Origin: Natrinema caseinilyticum
GTDB taxonomy: Archaea > Halobacteriota > Halobacteria > Halobacteriales > Natrialbaceae
Assembly (NCBI RefSeq): GCF_024227435.1
Contig: NZ_CP100445.1
Coordinates: 2,973,369-3,037,368 of the forward strand
DNA: 64,000 bases
Reading direction: 5' to 3'
Every line of letters begins with the position of its first letter. Position 1 is the stretch's first letter. The position numbers and the translations under genes are program-made. This document shows positions 15,729 through 24,289 of the stretch, piece by piece. The notes under the pieces are model-generated. The model did not search any database, was not told the origin of the DNA, and saw only the letters and a program-made list of their open reading frames with translations.

Positions 15729-16784
15729 GTGAGCTACGGAACCCTTCGCGACCGCCTCGACGCTCTCGAGGCCGGTGACGGCCGGCACGTCGTCGCCCTT
15801 CCCGACGGCAGCGTCGATCACCGATACGTCCTCTCGGGAGCGGGCGGCGCGTCCCTCCGCGACGTCGACGAGTTCGCCGGCCAACTCGCGGACGGCAGCC
15901 GCGCGTTCTGGCTCGAGTCGATCGACGTCCAACCCGGCGGACAGGCGGTCAACGCGGCCGTACAGGTCGACGCGCTCGGCGATTCCGCGACCCTCGTCGG
16001 CCATCTCGACCATCCGGTGTTGGCCGACTTTTCTTTCGAAACGCACTCCATGGGCCCGCCGGCAACCGTCAGCGTCGTCGCGTTCGACGGGGACGACCTC
16101 CTCTTTTCCGAGCCGGGACCGACCGAGGCGTGGGACGTCGCTGATCTCAGCGCGGTCGTGGACTGGGACCAACTCGTCGATGCGGACGCGCTTTGCTGTG
16201 CGAACTGGGTCACGATTCGCGGCCTCACGGCCGTCTTCGACCGGCTTCGGTCGGCCCCGCCCGACGACCCCCTCGCGGTCGTCCTCGATCCCGGCCCGCT
16301 CGACGCGGTCGAGCCAGCGGCGCTCGCGGACCTGTTCGACGCGCTCTCGCGAGCGGACGCGGCAAGCGACACCCTCGCGGTGGTCCTCTCGGTCAATCCG
16401 ACCGAACTCGAGGCCGCCGTCACGGCAGCCGACGGAGCGGACGGCGCGTTCGACGGGCCCCCGGACCGGAACCGGGACCGAGACAGAGCGGCGTCCCTTC
16501 GTTCGGCGATCGACGTCACCGGCGTCGTCTCTCACGGCGTCGACGCGGCCGCAGGGGCGACTCGCGATGGGACTGCCGTCGTCGACATGCTCGAGGTCAG
16601 CGCGGTAACGCACACGACCGGTGCCGGCGACCGGTTCTCGGCCGGATTGGCGTGTGCGCTGGCCCACGAGTGGCCGCTCGAGGCAGCGCTCGCGCTCGGA
16701 AACGCCTGTGCGGCACACTTCGTCGAGACCGGCGACACCGCCGACCCGGAGGCGGTGCGCTCGTTGCTCGATCGCCAGAAGTGA
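15729..16784 (+). CDS. PfkB-family carbohydrate kinase
   Basis: A 351-residue ribokinase-fold protein. The start GTG at 15729 (MSYGTLRDRLDAL) has a TATA element gcttttatcg about 27 bases upstream. N-terminal substrate region: DVQPGGQAVNAAVQVDALG, the PfkB GGxxxN motif. The C-terminal signature TTGAGDRFSAGLACAL (about 295-310) contains catalytic Asp301. It phosphorylates a sugar or related alcohol; in haloarchaea PfkB paralogues include ketohexokinase, KDG kinase and 1-phosphofructokinase, and this divergent one cannot be assigned. A low-complexity Asp/Arg insert (DRNRDRDR) lies near 252. Confidence 0.85.
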   Translation: MSYGTLRDRLDALEAGDGRHVVALPDGSVDHRYVLSGAGGASLRDVDEFAGQLADGSRAFWLESIDVQPGGQAVNAAVQVDALGDSATLVGHLDHPVLADFSFETHSMGPPATVSVVAFDGDDLLFSEPGPTEAWDVADLSAVVDWDQLVDADALCCANWVTIRGLTAVFDRLRSAPPDDPLAVVLDPGPLDAVEPAALADLFDALSRADAASDTLAVVLSVNPTELEAAVTAADGADGAFDGPPDRNRDRDRAASLRSAIDVTGVVSHGVDAAAGATRDGTAVVDMLEVSAVTHTTGAGDRFSAGLACALAHEWPLEAALALGNACAAHFVETGDTADPEAVRSLLDRQK

Positions 16785-16800
16785 GTCCGATCGGCTCCGG

Positions 16801-17994
16801 CTAGCGTTCGCCGGCCAGCGCCGCAAAGAGCCGGTCTTCGAATTCCGCGCGGCTGATCCCGTCCGAGGGACCGATGCCGTTCATGTGGTCGACCGAGAGT
16901 TGGCCGCCGCCCATTCGCGCGTGACCGCCCGCGCTGGCCATCGGGATATCGCTAATCGCGTGACGAAGCGTCTCGCCCATGTGGACCCTGTCGTCGCGCG
17001 ATCGACCGGAGAGGTGGAGCGTCCCGTCGTTTTCGCCGTAGACGACGACTGCCGTCACGCCCTCGAGATGCATGAGTTCGTCCGCGGCCTGCGGGATCGC
17101 GTCCACGTTTCCGATTTCGCCGACGTCGCAGACGGCGAATGGGCCCTCGACGCGTTTTTGAGTGATCGCCGTCGCCTTGACCCGCAACACGTCGTCGCTG
17201 ACCTGTGGATTGGCGATTCGGTCGAGCAAGTCCTCGTCTATTCCCGGAAACAGCGTGGCACTGGCGTCGAATTCGGCCCGGGAACAGCCGTTCGTCAGGT
17301 GATTCGTGTCCGACTGAATTCCGTAGAGGAGCCCCGTCGCCAACTCCGGCGAAATCTCGAACCCGCTCGAGTCCTCCTCCTCGTCGGCCATCGTCGCGCC
17401 GATGTCGGTCAGATACTCGACGAGGATCGTCGATGCCGCGCCGTAATCGGTCCGAACGTCCGTGAACTTCGTCCCGGCCCCGTTACCGGGGTGGTGGTCG
17501 ACGACCGCGATGGGTTCGACGGTCTGGGCTCCGGTAAACCCCCGCGGGGTGTTGTGATCGACGAGGACCACCGCGTCCGAACTGAGCTGTGAACTGGCCT
17601 CGACGGGCTCGAGATCCAGATCGAGAACGGTCCGGAACGCCCGATTCTCCTGGTGGCGGATCTCACCGGGGAACTGCATGTTCACCTCGGTGTCGACCGA
17701 GTCCGCGATCGCCGCGATCCCCATCGCACACGACATGGCGTCGGGGTCCGGATTGGGGTGCATCAACACCGTCACGTCGTCGTGGTTCGCGAGCACGCGC
17801 TGCAGTCGGGCGCCCGGCGGACGGCGGAACCAGCGAATCGCCCACCAGCCGCCGATGACGAGTCCGACGACGACGAGGACGAGAAGGGAGAGAACGAGCG
17901 GTTCGAGAGAGCGGATCGAGTCGCCGACCGAGTCGGTCACGAGGGGATTCGCCCCGACGAACGCAACCCCGCTCGAGGCGCTCCGGCGGCTCAT
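16801..17994 (-). CDS. Membrane-anchored DHH/DHHA1 phosphoesterase
   Basis: A 397-residue protein with one N-terminal transmembrane helix (about 33-55, LVLSLLVLVVVGLVIGGW) and then a DHH phosphoesterase domain: MHPNPDPDAM (D83, D85), DHH at 166-168 in VVDHHPGNG, and the DHHA1 GGHARMGGG motif at 356-364. The family includes nano-RNases, pAp phosphatases, RecJ nucleases and cyclic di-nucleotide phosphodiesterases. The membrane anchor and the NrnA-like layout make a cytoplasm-facing phosphodiesterase at the membrane likely; a link to c-di-AMP turnover is possible but unproven. Confidence 0.9.
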   Translation of the reverse strand: MSRRSASSGVAFVGANPLVTDSVGDSIRSLEPLVLSLLVLVVVGLVIGGWWAIRWFRRPPGARLQRVLANHDDVTVLMHPNPDPDAMSCAMGIAAIADSVDTEVNMQFPGEIRHQENRAFRTVLDLDLEPVEASSQLSSDAVVLVDHNTPRGFTGAQTVEPIAVVDHHPGNGAGTKFTDVRTDYGAASTILVEYLTDIGATMADEEEDSSGFEISPELATGLLYGIQSDTNHLTNGCSRAEFDASATLFPGIDEDLLDRIANPQVSDDVLRVKATAITQKRVEGPFAVCDVGEIGNVDAIPQAADELMHLEGVTAVVVYGENDGTLHLSGRSRDDRVHMGETLRHAISDIPMASAGGHARMGGGQLSVDHMNGIGPSDGISRAEFEDRLFAALAGER

Positions 17995-18047
17995 ATCAGC
18001 AAATCAAATCGGACCACCAAGAGTTTTCCCCATAGCGGCGGCGTTCG

Positions 18048-18947
18048 TCACCCGCCCGACGAACGTCGGAAGCGTTCGATAGCGTCGCGGTATCCCTCGC
18101 GGAACGTCGGATAGACGAATTCGTATCCCAGCGCCCGCAATTTTTCGTTCGAACACCGCTTACTCGTCAGGATTCGGCGTCGGCCGGCCTCGGAAACGTC
18201 GTCGTCCGCGAGGCGCTCGGCTTTCGTCCGCTTCGAGGGCCGTTCGACCCCACACTCGTCGGCCAGCCAATCCGCGAACGGCCACTTCGAGACGGGCTCG
18301 TCGTCGACGACCTGAACCACCTCGCCGCGAGCGAGGGCTTCCTCGAGCAGGTAGCGGACTGCCCCGGCCGCGTCGTCCCGGTGGACCATATTCAGATACC
18401 CGTCCGTCACTGGTCCCTCGAGGTACCGCTCGAGCCGATAGCGGTCCGGTCCGTAGAGGCCGGCGTAGCGCGCGACCGTCCCGTCGATGCCGTGTTCCGG
18501 CGCGTCCTCGAGTGCGATCCGCTCGGCCTCGGCGAGTACCGCGGTTTTGTCGGTGGTGGGCTCGACCGGCGTTTCCTCGTCGACCCAGGCGCCGTCGTGG
18601 TCGCCGTGGACGCCGGTCGAGGACGTATAGAGGAGCCGTTCGGGTGGGTTCTCGCGCTCGCCGAAGGCGTCGATCACCGTTTGCAACCCGTCGACGTACA
18701 CCTCCCGGGCGGTCTCGGCCCCACGGCCGCCGCTGCTCGCTGCGAACACGACCGCGTCGACGTCCGGTATCGTCGCGAGCGCCTCGCGGTCGGTGACGTC
18801 CGCCCGTCTCGCTTCGAAGCCGGCCGCTTCGATCCGCTCGACGCCCGCGGCCGACCGCCGAACGCCGATCGGCTCGTGCCCGCGATCGGCGAGCTGTCGG
18901 CCCAGTTCGATCCCGACGTACCCACAGCCAAGGATCCCAACGTTCAT
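18048..18947 (-). CDS. NAD-dependent epimerase/SDR-type Rossmann protein
   Basis: A 299-residue extended-SDR protein. The nucleotide-binding GILGCGYVGIELG sits at residues 3-15, and the catalytic-type region is YTSSTGVHGDHDGAWVDE, with the SSTGVYG-like pattern of YeeZ-type epimerases. It may act on a nucleotide sugar, though the YeeZ-like subgroup has no assigned substrate. ATG at 18947 is supported by the A/T-rich ttatgtg about 26 bases upstream; an in-frame ATG at 18971 would sit inside that promoter. Confidence 0.88.
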   Translation of the reverse strand: MNVGILGCGYVGIELGRQLADRGHEPIGVRRSAAGVERIEAAGFEARRADVTDREALATIPDVDAVVFAASSGGRGAETAREVYVDGLQTVIDAFGERENPPERLLYTSSTGVHGDHDGAWVDEETPVEPTTDKTAVLAEAERIALEDAPEHGIDGTVARYAGLYGPDRYRLERYLEGPVTDGYLNMVHRDDAAGAVRYLLEEALARGEVVQVVDDEPVSKWPFADWLADECGVERPSKRTKAERLADDDVSEAGRRRILTSKRCSNEKLRALGYEFVYPTFREGYRDAIERFRRSSGG

Positions 18948-19140
18948 GGCCGAACTCGCGGTCGGGTGCACATAATCTCACCGCTCGAGCCCCGTTCCTC
19001 GACGCCTGCGTCACTCGTCTCGTGCGTTTGCGATCCGGTTGCGAGTCGATCCGTTCGTCCGCTCGCTCGAGGCCGAACGGACGCGAGCACGGTGGCGTGC
19101 ACTCTCCGGTGAGGCGCGTCTCGGTAGCGAGCGGAAGGTG

Positions 19141-20388
19141 CTACTCGACGGTGACGTCGACCGCGTGGGGAAGCGACGCGTTCTCGGCGTACCCGCCTTC
19201 GTTCCACGGATACGCGTCGTCGCGGTCCTCGTCAGGCCGTGCGATTCGCGTCGGCTGGCGGCGGCCGCGTTCGTCCGTCGCTCGAGAGACGAGTGTGTAG
19301 GTGCCGGGCGACGGCTCCCAGACGTAGCGAAACAGCCGCCAGGCGCAGTCGTAGTGCGGACCGAAGAACGACCCGGCCTCCCAGCTGTCGCCCCCGTCGG
19401 TCGATAGTTCGATGGCCGTCACCTGGTCGTCGCCGGCCCAGGCGACGCCGACGACCTCGACCGTGCCGTCTTCTCGCGGGACGACGGTCTCGCCGTCTTC
19501 GGGCGTGCCGATCGTGGATTTGACGTTCTCGTCGAACGTGTACGGATGGTCGATCTCGTCGGACTCGATCTGCTCCCAGGTGTCGTACGTCGATACCGTC
19601 GGGTTCGATTCGGGCTCGACGCCTTCGGGGTGGATCCGGTAGGCGGACTGCTGCCACCGGGTGTAGTCTTCCCCGCCGCGGTCGGCCCAGTCCTCACCGT
19701 GGACCATCGTCTCCGCGACGTGGAGTTCGGTGAGCCACTTGACGCTGTTCACGCCGTACCAGCCCGGAACGAGCAACCGGACCGGCCGGCCGTGTTCGGG
19801 CGGGAGCGCCTCGCCGTTGACTTCGTACGCGAGGATGCAGTCCTCGAGAACTTTGGACATCGGAATCGAGCGGGCGAACCGGTCGTTCTCGCCGTCGACT
19901 TCGGGACGGTCGCCGCCGACCGCGGTGAGCCACGTGTCGTCGTCGGTCGCCGCGCCGTGGTCGGTCAGAATCGCGGAAAGCGGCGCTCCCGTCCAGATCG
20001 CGGTGCTGACGGCCCCGTACTCCCACTGTACGCTCCCCGTCTCCGGGTCGAAGTAGCCGCGGCCGTTCCCCGCACACTCCATCGTGTGTGCGACCGCGAC
20101 CGTCGGGTAGTCCTCGCGAATCGCGTCCATTCCCAGTTCGGCCTCGCGATCGACCGCGCCGGCTAGCGCGACCGTCCACTCATCGACGTCGGGCTCGAGC
20201 GTCTCGTTGCGGTGGCAGACGTAGTGATCCTCGAGGGGCGTGAGCCAGTTCGCGTACGTGTCTCGGTCGGCGGCGCCGACGACCCGATACCGATCTTCGA
20301 AGTCGTCGACGGCCTCCGTGCCGGATTTCCGATCCAGAATCGCGTCCGTCTCCCGCCGTCGGCGCTCGCTGCGCTCCGAGTTCGACAT
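19141..20388 (-). CDS. Molybdopterin-dependent oxidoreductase (sulfite oxidase family)
   Basis: A 415-residue protein with a sulfite-oxidase-type moco domain: HTMECAGNGRGYF with the Mo-binding Cys105, then the middle VPGWYGVNSVKWLTEL and the QQSAYR region. The C-terminal half (about 300-415) is the Ig-like dimerisation domain (VVGVAWAGDDQVTAIELSTDGGDSWE and CAWRLFRYVWEPSPG). No Tat signal is evident, so it may be cytoplasmic. The substrate could be sulfite, nitrate or a sulfoxide and is not fixed by these motifs. ATG at 20388 has ataaatt about 25 bases upstream, a leaderless arrangement. Confidence 0.92.
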   Translation of the reverse strand: MSNSERSERRRRETDAILDRKSGTEAVDDFEDRYRVVGAADRDTYANWLTPLEDHYVCHRNETLEPDVDEWTVALAGAVDREAELGMDAIREDYPTVAVAHTMECAGNGRGYFDPETGSVQWEYGAVSTAIWTGAPLSAILTDHGAATDDDTWLTAVGGDRPEVDGENDRFARSIPMSKVLEDCILAYEVNGEALPPEHGRPVRLLVPGWYGVNSVKWLTELHVAETMVHGEDWADRGGEDYTRWQQSAYRIHPEGVEPESNPTVSTYDTWEQIESDEIDHPYTFDENVKSTIGTPEDGETVVPREDGTVEVVGVAWAGDDQVTAIELSTDGGDSWEAGSFFGPHYDCAWRLFRYVWEPSPGTYTLVSRATDERGRRQPTRIARPDEDRDDAYPWNEGGYAENASLPHAVDVTVE

Positions 20389-20508
20389 GGGGTTTGGACA
20401 CCGCCCAGCGCGATAAATTCCCGGTGGTCGGTGTCGATCCACGCTACAGTCATGAGACGCGCCGCACGACGCCAACCGCGAGACGGCCCGGCGGGAACGG
20501 AACGACGC

Positions 20509-20934
20509 CTACGGTGCGCCGTCCGCGATTGCGTACTGGACGTGGACGAACTCCTCGAACGACATCGGCGCTCGCTGTTCGATCTTTTGCTGGATCTCCT
20601 TTGCATCCATGTCGATCTCGAGTTTGCTCTCGACCGCGTCGACGTCGAGGACCGCAGTCGACATTCCGAGCAGCAGGTGCTCGAGTGCTATCGTGACGAT
20701 CGTCTCCGGATCGGGTTCCCCCTCTTCGAGCGCCTGAATCTCCGCTGCTTCCGCCAGCGTGAGGTCGGGCGATTCGCCCCGTGCGAGCGCCTCGAGCCCG
20801 TCCCGTTCCTGGCCGGTTTCGGCCGCGACGGCCTCGGGGCCGCGTCGGTCGACGATCGTCGCGAGGTCGTCCTCGTACTCGGCCCGGAGATCGCCGGGCG
20901 AGTCGGAGACGGTCATCCGCTGTTCGTAGAACAT
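20509..20934 (-). CDS. DUF5791-like haloarchaeal protein
   Basis: A 141-residue acidic protein. Residues 1-75 (MFYEQRMTVSDSPGDLRAEY..., then VAAETGQERDGLEALARGESPDLTLAEAAEIQAL) look like a divergent helix-turn-helix. The C-terminal part (LEHLLLGMSTAVLDVDAVESKL and PMSFEEFVHVQYAIADGAP) is the more conserved half. It resembles the haloarchaeal family I know as DUF5791; the assignment is from memory. No catalytic motif. It follows the moco oxidoreductase promoter region and lies next to the cetZ relic on the opposite strand. Confidence 0.75.
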   Translation of the reverse strand: MFYEQRMTVSDSPGDLRAEYEDDLATIVDRRGPEAVAAETGQERDGLEALARGESPDLTLAEAAEIQALEEGEPDPETIVTIALEHLLLGMSTAVLDVDAVESKLEIDMDAKEIQQKIEQRAPMSFEEFVHVQYAIADGAP

Positions 20935-21018
20935 ACCCGAACGAAGGGGAATGCGCCAGATAGGTATTGTGACCTTCGTCGGACGGGGCGCCGCAAGGTC
21001 GGCCACGGGCCCGAGTCG

Positions 21019-21525
21019 TGTGTGTCCGCTCGCTTGACGGCATCGTCACCTCGAAGGCGGAAGCTATTTTCATCGATGCCGGCCTCGGCGGCGGGACCGG
21101 CAGCGGCGGTGCGCCCGTCTTCGTCCACCACCTCCAGCAGGTCTACGACGGTCCGGTCTACGCACTCGGCGTCTGCGTCTTGCCGGGACGAAACGAGGGG
21201 ACGCTCTACCAGGCCAACGCCGGCCGCTCGCTGAAGACGCTCCTCAGGAGGTCGATTCGGTGCTGCTCGTCGTCGCAGGCCAGCCGGATCCCCGAAAGCG
21301 AGTCGGTGACTTGAGGACGAAACCGGCAGAATGCAGGTCCGGGACGGAGACGTTCCGCTGGTCAGCGACCAACTCGGCGCGCTGGTGTTACTCGGCGGAG
21401 CGGAACGGTCGGATCGGATTCAATGGTTCGTGGACCGAGCGCGTGACGCAACGCGCGCACAGGAGCGGGAATCGACGGACCACGCCGAGCAGTTCGCGGA
21501 CGACCGACTCGAGAATCTCTTCTAG
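21019..21525 (+). pseudogene. cetZ: CetZ (tubulin/FtsZ superfamily) pseudogene
   Basis: Frame one (about 21048-21240) reads [19 protein letters not shown], then APVFVHHLQQVYDGPVYALG and LPGRNEGTLYQANAGRSLKT. The first part carries the tubulin signature GGGTGSGG and matches the middle of CetZ proteins. The frame then shifts: another frame gives EVDSVLLVVAGQPDPRKRVG, and a third (21331-21525) gives MQVRDGDVPLVSDQLGALVL, then LGGAERSDRIQWFVDRAR, ending DRLENLF as CetZs do. The N-terminal nucleotide-binding start (GFGQAG-type) and roughly 150 residues between the two blocks are missing. It is therefore a relic with at least one large deletion and two frameshifts. A six-base insertion (tgcgtc) also sits in the ALGVLPG block. 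Confidence 0.85.
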
Positions 21526-21595
21526 TCGATCCTGAACCCACGGCGATCCTGAACCGATGGAAGGGCTTTTTACTTCGGCTTCGCTGACAGTGATA

Positions 21596-23566
21596 ATGAC
21601 CGACGAGTGGGTCGGTGGGATCGTCACCGACCGCAACGGCGACGGTCCACCGACCGTCGAGGAGTGGCGACTCGTATCGGTTCCCGGGCGCCCAAGGGGG
21701 TTCGACGGGGGACCGATCGCCTATCGAACGAACTTCACGGACCCCCGAGGCGACGAGACCGAACGGGCGCTACTCGAACTCCGTGGCGCGTACGACCGCG
21801 CGACGGTCTGGCTGAACGGCACGCGCCTCGGGACGAACGAACCGCACTTCGTTCCCCTTCGTCTCGAGTTCGAACCGCAGCCCGAAAACGAACTGATCGT
21901 CGTCTGCGAGCGACCCGATTCGTTTGCGGGGATCTACGAGACCGACGAGGTGCCGGCCCACTTCGGGACGCCGGGTATCTGGGGGGACGTCGAGATCGAG
22001 TCGCGGCCCGCGGTCTTTCTCCGGCGGCTCGAGGCACGGCCGCGCGTCGGCGCGAGTCCGAAGTCACAGCGGAACGCGGGGACGACGGAGGAAGCGGCCG
22101 CACGCGCGACCACCGACGGTGCGAATGCGACGGAGGAAACGGCCGCACGCGCGACCACCGACGGTGCGGGTGCGACGATCGACGTCGCACTCGAGATCGA
22201 TGCGGGCGAGGCGGTCGACGATGCGGTGTCGCTATCGCTCCGGCCGGAAGGGTTTCGCGGCGGTGCCACGATGGAGCGGGTTCCGATTCGAGCCGACGCG
22301 GGCGAGCGGACGACGGTGTCGAAGACGATCTCGATCAAGGATCCGTCGCTGTGGTGGCCCCGCGGGTACGGCCCGCAGCGCCGGTATACGGTCCGGGCGA
22401 AACTCGGCGGCGACGCCGTCGAACGAACCGTCGGTCTCCGGACCGTCGAGCGAGACGACGACGGGCTGGTGGTAAACGGACGTCGCGTCCGCGCTCACGG
22501 ATTCACGCGCCTTCCCGGCGGCGACCCGCGCGACGACGTCGACCGGGCGGTCGACGCGAACGCGACGATGCTTCGCGCCCGCGCGCACGTCCCGGCACGA
22601 GAATTTTACACCGCCTGTGACGAAGCGGGCATCCTGGTCTGGCAGGATCTGCCCGCCACCGGAATCGGGTCCGAACTGCCGGTCGATCGGGGGACGGAAC
22701 TGGCGGCAGCGCTCGCCGAGGAATACGGCCAGCATCCCAGCCTCGCGATGCTCGCCGTGAACGATCAGCCGGAGGATCCGTTCGCGGATCCGCTCGGAAG
22801 CGGCGTCTTCTCGAAACTCGCGTTTCGCTATCGGGCGTGGCGGACGTCGGTCGACCACGACCCCGCAACCGAGATCGCCGCGTCGATTCCCGGCGATCTA
22901 CCCGTCGTCCCGACGATCGGCGCGCCGGGAACCGGCGCGGACGCGTCCCACCTCGCGCTCGGCTGGCAGTACCTCGAGGCGGGCGATATCGACTGGCTGC
23001 TCGAGACGTATCCCGCTCTGGGCACCGTCGTCGGCGGGTTCGGAACCGGTTCCCTCGCGACCGACGACGCCGATCCCGCGGCGATTCCGGGGATCGATCC
23101 GACGCTGCTCGAGCGGCGAGCGGACGATGCCGACGCGTCCCAACTCGAGCAGGCGCGGACGCTGAAGGTGGTCGCGGAAGCGCTCCGACGGCGGGACTGT
23201 GGCATCGTGACGGCGTCGACGCTGCGCGATAGTGCGCCAGGCGGCGGGATGGGCGTTCACACGGTCGATGGCGAGCCGAAGCGGGCCGCCGAGGCGATTT
23301 CGCGATCGTTCGAGCCCGTCCAGGCTGTTCTCGACGGCCCGGCCAGTCCGGGAACGGTCGGGATCACCCTCTGTAACGCCACGCACGATGCGCTCGAGCC
23401 GGTCGTCGGCTGGCGGGTCGGTGACGACACGGAGACCGAGCGGGTCAGCGTCGGGCCGCTCGAGACGACGCCGGTCGGAACGGTTCGAATCCCGCGGGAC
23501 GCAGAGCGGGTCGACCTCGAGGTGGCCGTCAACGGTCGGTCAGTCTGGAACAGCTACGAGTTGTAA
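21596..23566 (+). CDS. Glycoside hydrolase family 2-like protein, probable pseudoenzyme
   Basis: A 656-residue multidomain protein with GH2 architecture. A sugar-binding jelly roll comes first (RATVWLNGTRLGTNEPHFVP, GIWGDVEIESRP), then an Ig-like domain (KDPSLWWPRGYGPQRRYTV), then a TIM barrel (VNGRRVRAHGFTRLPG, FYTACDEAGILVWQDLP). The acid/base position, normally NE, reads AVNDQPEDP, and the nucleophile position, normally SEFG or SEYG, reads VVGGFGTGS. Both catalytic glutamates therefore appear lost. No signal peptide. ATG at 21596 has ttttta about 27 bases upstream; an earlier in-frame ATG at 21557 lies upstream of that promoter. It may be a carbohydrate-binding or regulatory protein. Confidence 0.8.
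   Translation: MTDEWVGGIVTDRNGDGPPTVEEWRLVSVPGRPRGFDGGPIAYRTNFTDPRGDETERALLELRGAYDRATVWLNGTRLGTNEPHFVPLRLEFEPQPENELIVVCERPDSFAGIYETDEVPAHFGTPGIWGDVEIESRPAVFLRRLEARPRVGASPKSQRNAGTTEEAAARATTDGANATEETAARATTDGAGATIDVALEIDAGEAVDDAVSLSLRPEGFRGGATMERVPIRADAGERTTVSKTISIKDPSLWWPRGYGPQRRYTVRAKLGGDAVERTVGLRTVERDDDGLVVNGRRVRAHGFTRLPGGDPRDDVDRAVDANATMLRARAHVPAREFYTACDEAGILVWQDLPATGIGSELPVDRGTELAAALAEEYGQHPSLAMLAVNDQPEDPFADPLGSGVFSKLAFRYRAWRTSVDHDPATEIAASIPGDLPVVPTIGAPGTGADASHLALGWQYLEAGDIDWLLETYPALGTVVGGFGTGSLATDDADPAAIPGIDPTLLERRADDADASQLEQARTLKVVAEALRRRDCGIVTASTLRDSAPGGGMGVHTVDGEPKRAAEAISRSFEPVQAVLDGPASPGTVGITLCNATHDALEPVVGWRVGDDTETERVSVGPLETTPVGTVRIPRDAERVDLEVAVNGRSVWNSYEL
22084..22173 (+). repeat. 45-bp tandem duplication in the GH2-like gene
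   Basis: Two near-identical 45-base units (22084-22128 and 22129-22173) encode TEEAAARATTDGANA and TEETAARATTDGAGA, an Ala/Thr-rich linker inserted before the Ig-like domain. In frame, so probably a tolerated slippage expansion. Confidence 0.85.
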
Positions 23567-24289
23567 GCGACACTCGCAGTGCCTGGTGTGTTCTCACGGG
23601 CTCACAGAATTCATCGCGTGTGTTCACCGGACAGCGGTCGCTCGGACTCCCCGGAGGATGAGAGCTGACTCGCTGTGATCGAGTCGGGGTACCACCACCG
23701 AGATACTCGCGTGGCGTCGGCCGGAGCCGTCTCGGTGTGCGTCAGTCGACCCGGATATCACACGTATTCGACCCTGCGTGTCACGGATATGATACTGCGA
23801 TGCCGGCCAATAGACGCACACCGGGGAACCGATGAATCGCCGTTTTTCTCCGGGAAAACTCCGTCTCGCCCGCCGGTTTTCCCCGAACGATACACTCGGA
23901 ATACGCTCGGTAATCGGACCTCTAGCGCGTCTCCCGTGTCGAGCGTCGTGGATGTTTCGACCGCGTACCAGTATAAGTACCTCCCACTACCCCTGTCAAC
24001 GTCCAACATGGCACGATGAGGCCCCTGAGAACCGGTTTCAGGGGTTTCGGGACCGGTACATTTAAATTACAAGCGCCAGTAGTTGCGGCTACCAGAACGC
24101 CACCGGGGCGCGTATCGCTCGACGATCGATGACAGGAAATCTTATTCACCGAGGTTTCGCAGATCGTGAGCAGTCGCTTCGAACAGTCGGACGGGCCATT
24201 ACGAGCGCCACTCGTCTTTTGACCGACGGGTCGCTTTCTGCCGTCCGACCGTTTCTCCGGTGCGGGTATGGCACAGAGGTTTGAATAAC
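23567..24289 (+). promoter_or_regulatory. Long non-coding region and leader of the coiled-coil gene
   Basis: About 720 bases without a convincing gene. Two strong TATA-like elements occur: gtataagtac (23971-23980) and tttaaatt (24061-24068). Between them, 24022-24044 forms an imperfect palindrome (ccccTGAgaacc with ggtttcagggg, one bulge), ending 16 bases before the second element. A transcript from the second element would have a leader of about 200 bases; 24186-24194 (gtcggacgg) and 24241-24249 (ccgtccgac) could pair in it. A Shine-Dalgarno-like gaggt (24276-24280) lies 9 bases before the ATG at 24290, consistent with a leadered, SD-dependent message. The part from 23567 to about 23960 shows nothing identifiable. 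Confidence 0.5.

Noticed and set aside
16193-16804. 203-codon frame overlapping the PfkB kinase in another frame
   Set aside because: The kinase frame has the conserved GAGD motif; the overlapping frame is arginine-rich shadow.
21735-22190. Arginine/serine-rich frames inside the GH2-like gene
   Set aside because: These arise from the GC-rich duplicated linker; they lack any protein-like pattern.
24010-24050. Possible C/D-box small RNA (gATGA near 24014, CTGA near 24025)
   Set aside because: The boxes are short and common, the second pair is missing and no stem brackets them; I kept only the palindrome observation.
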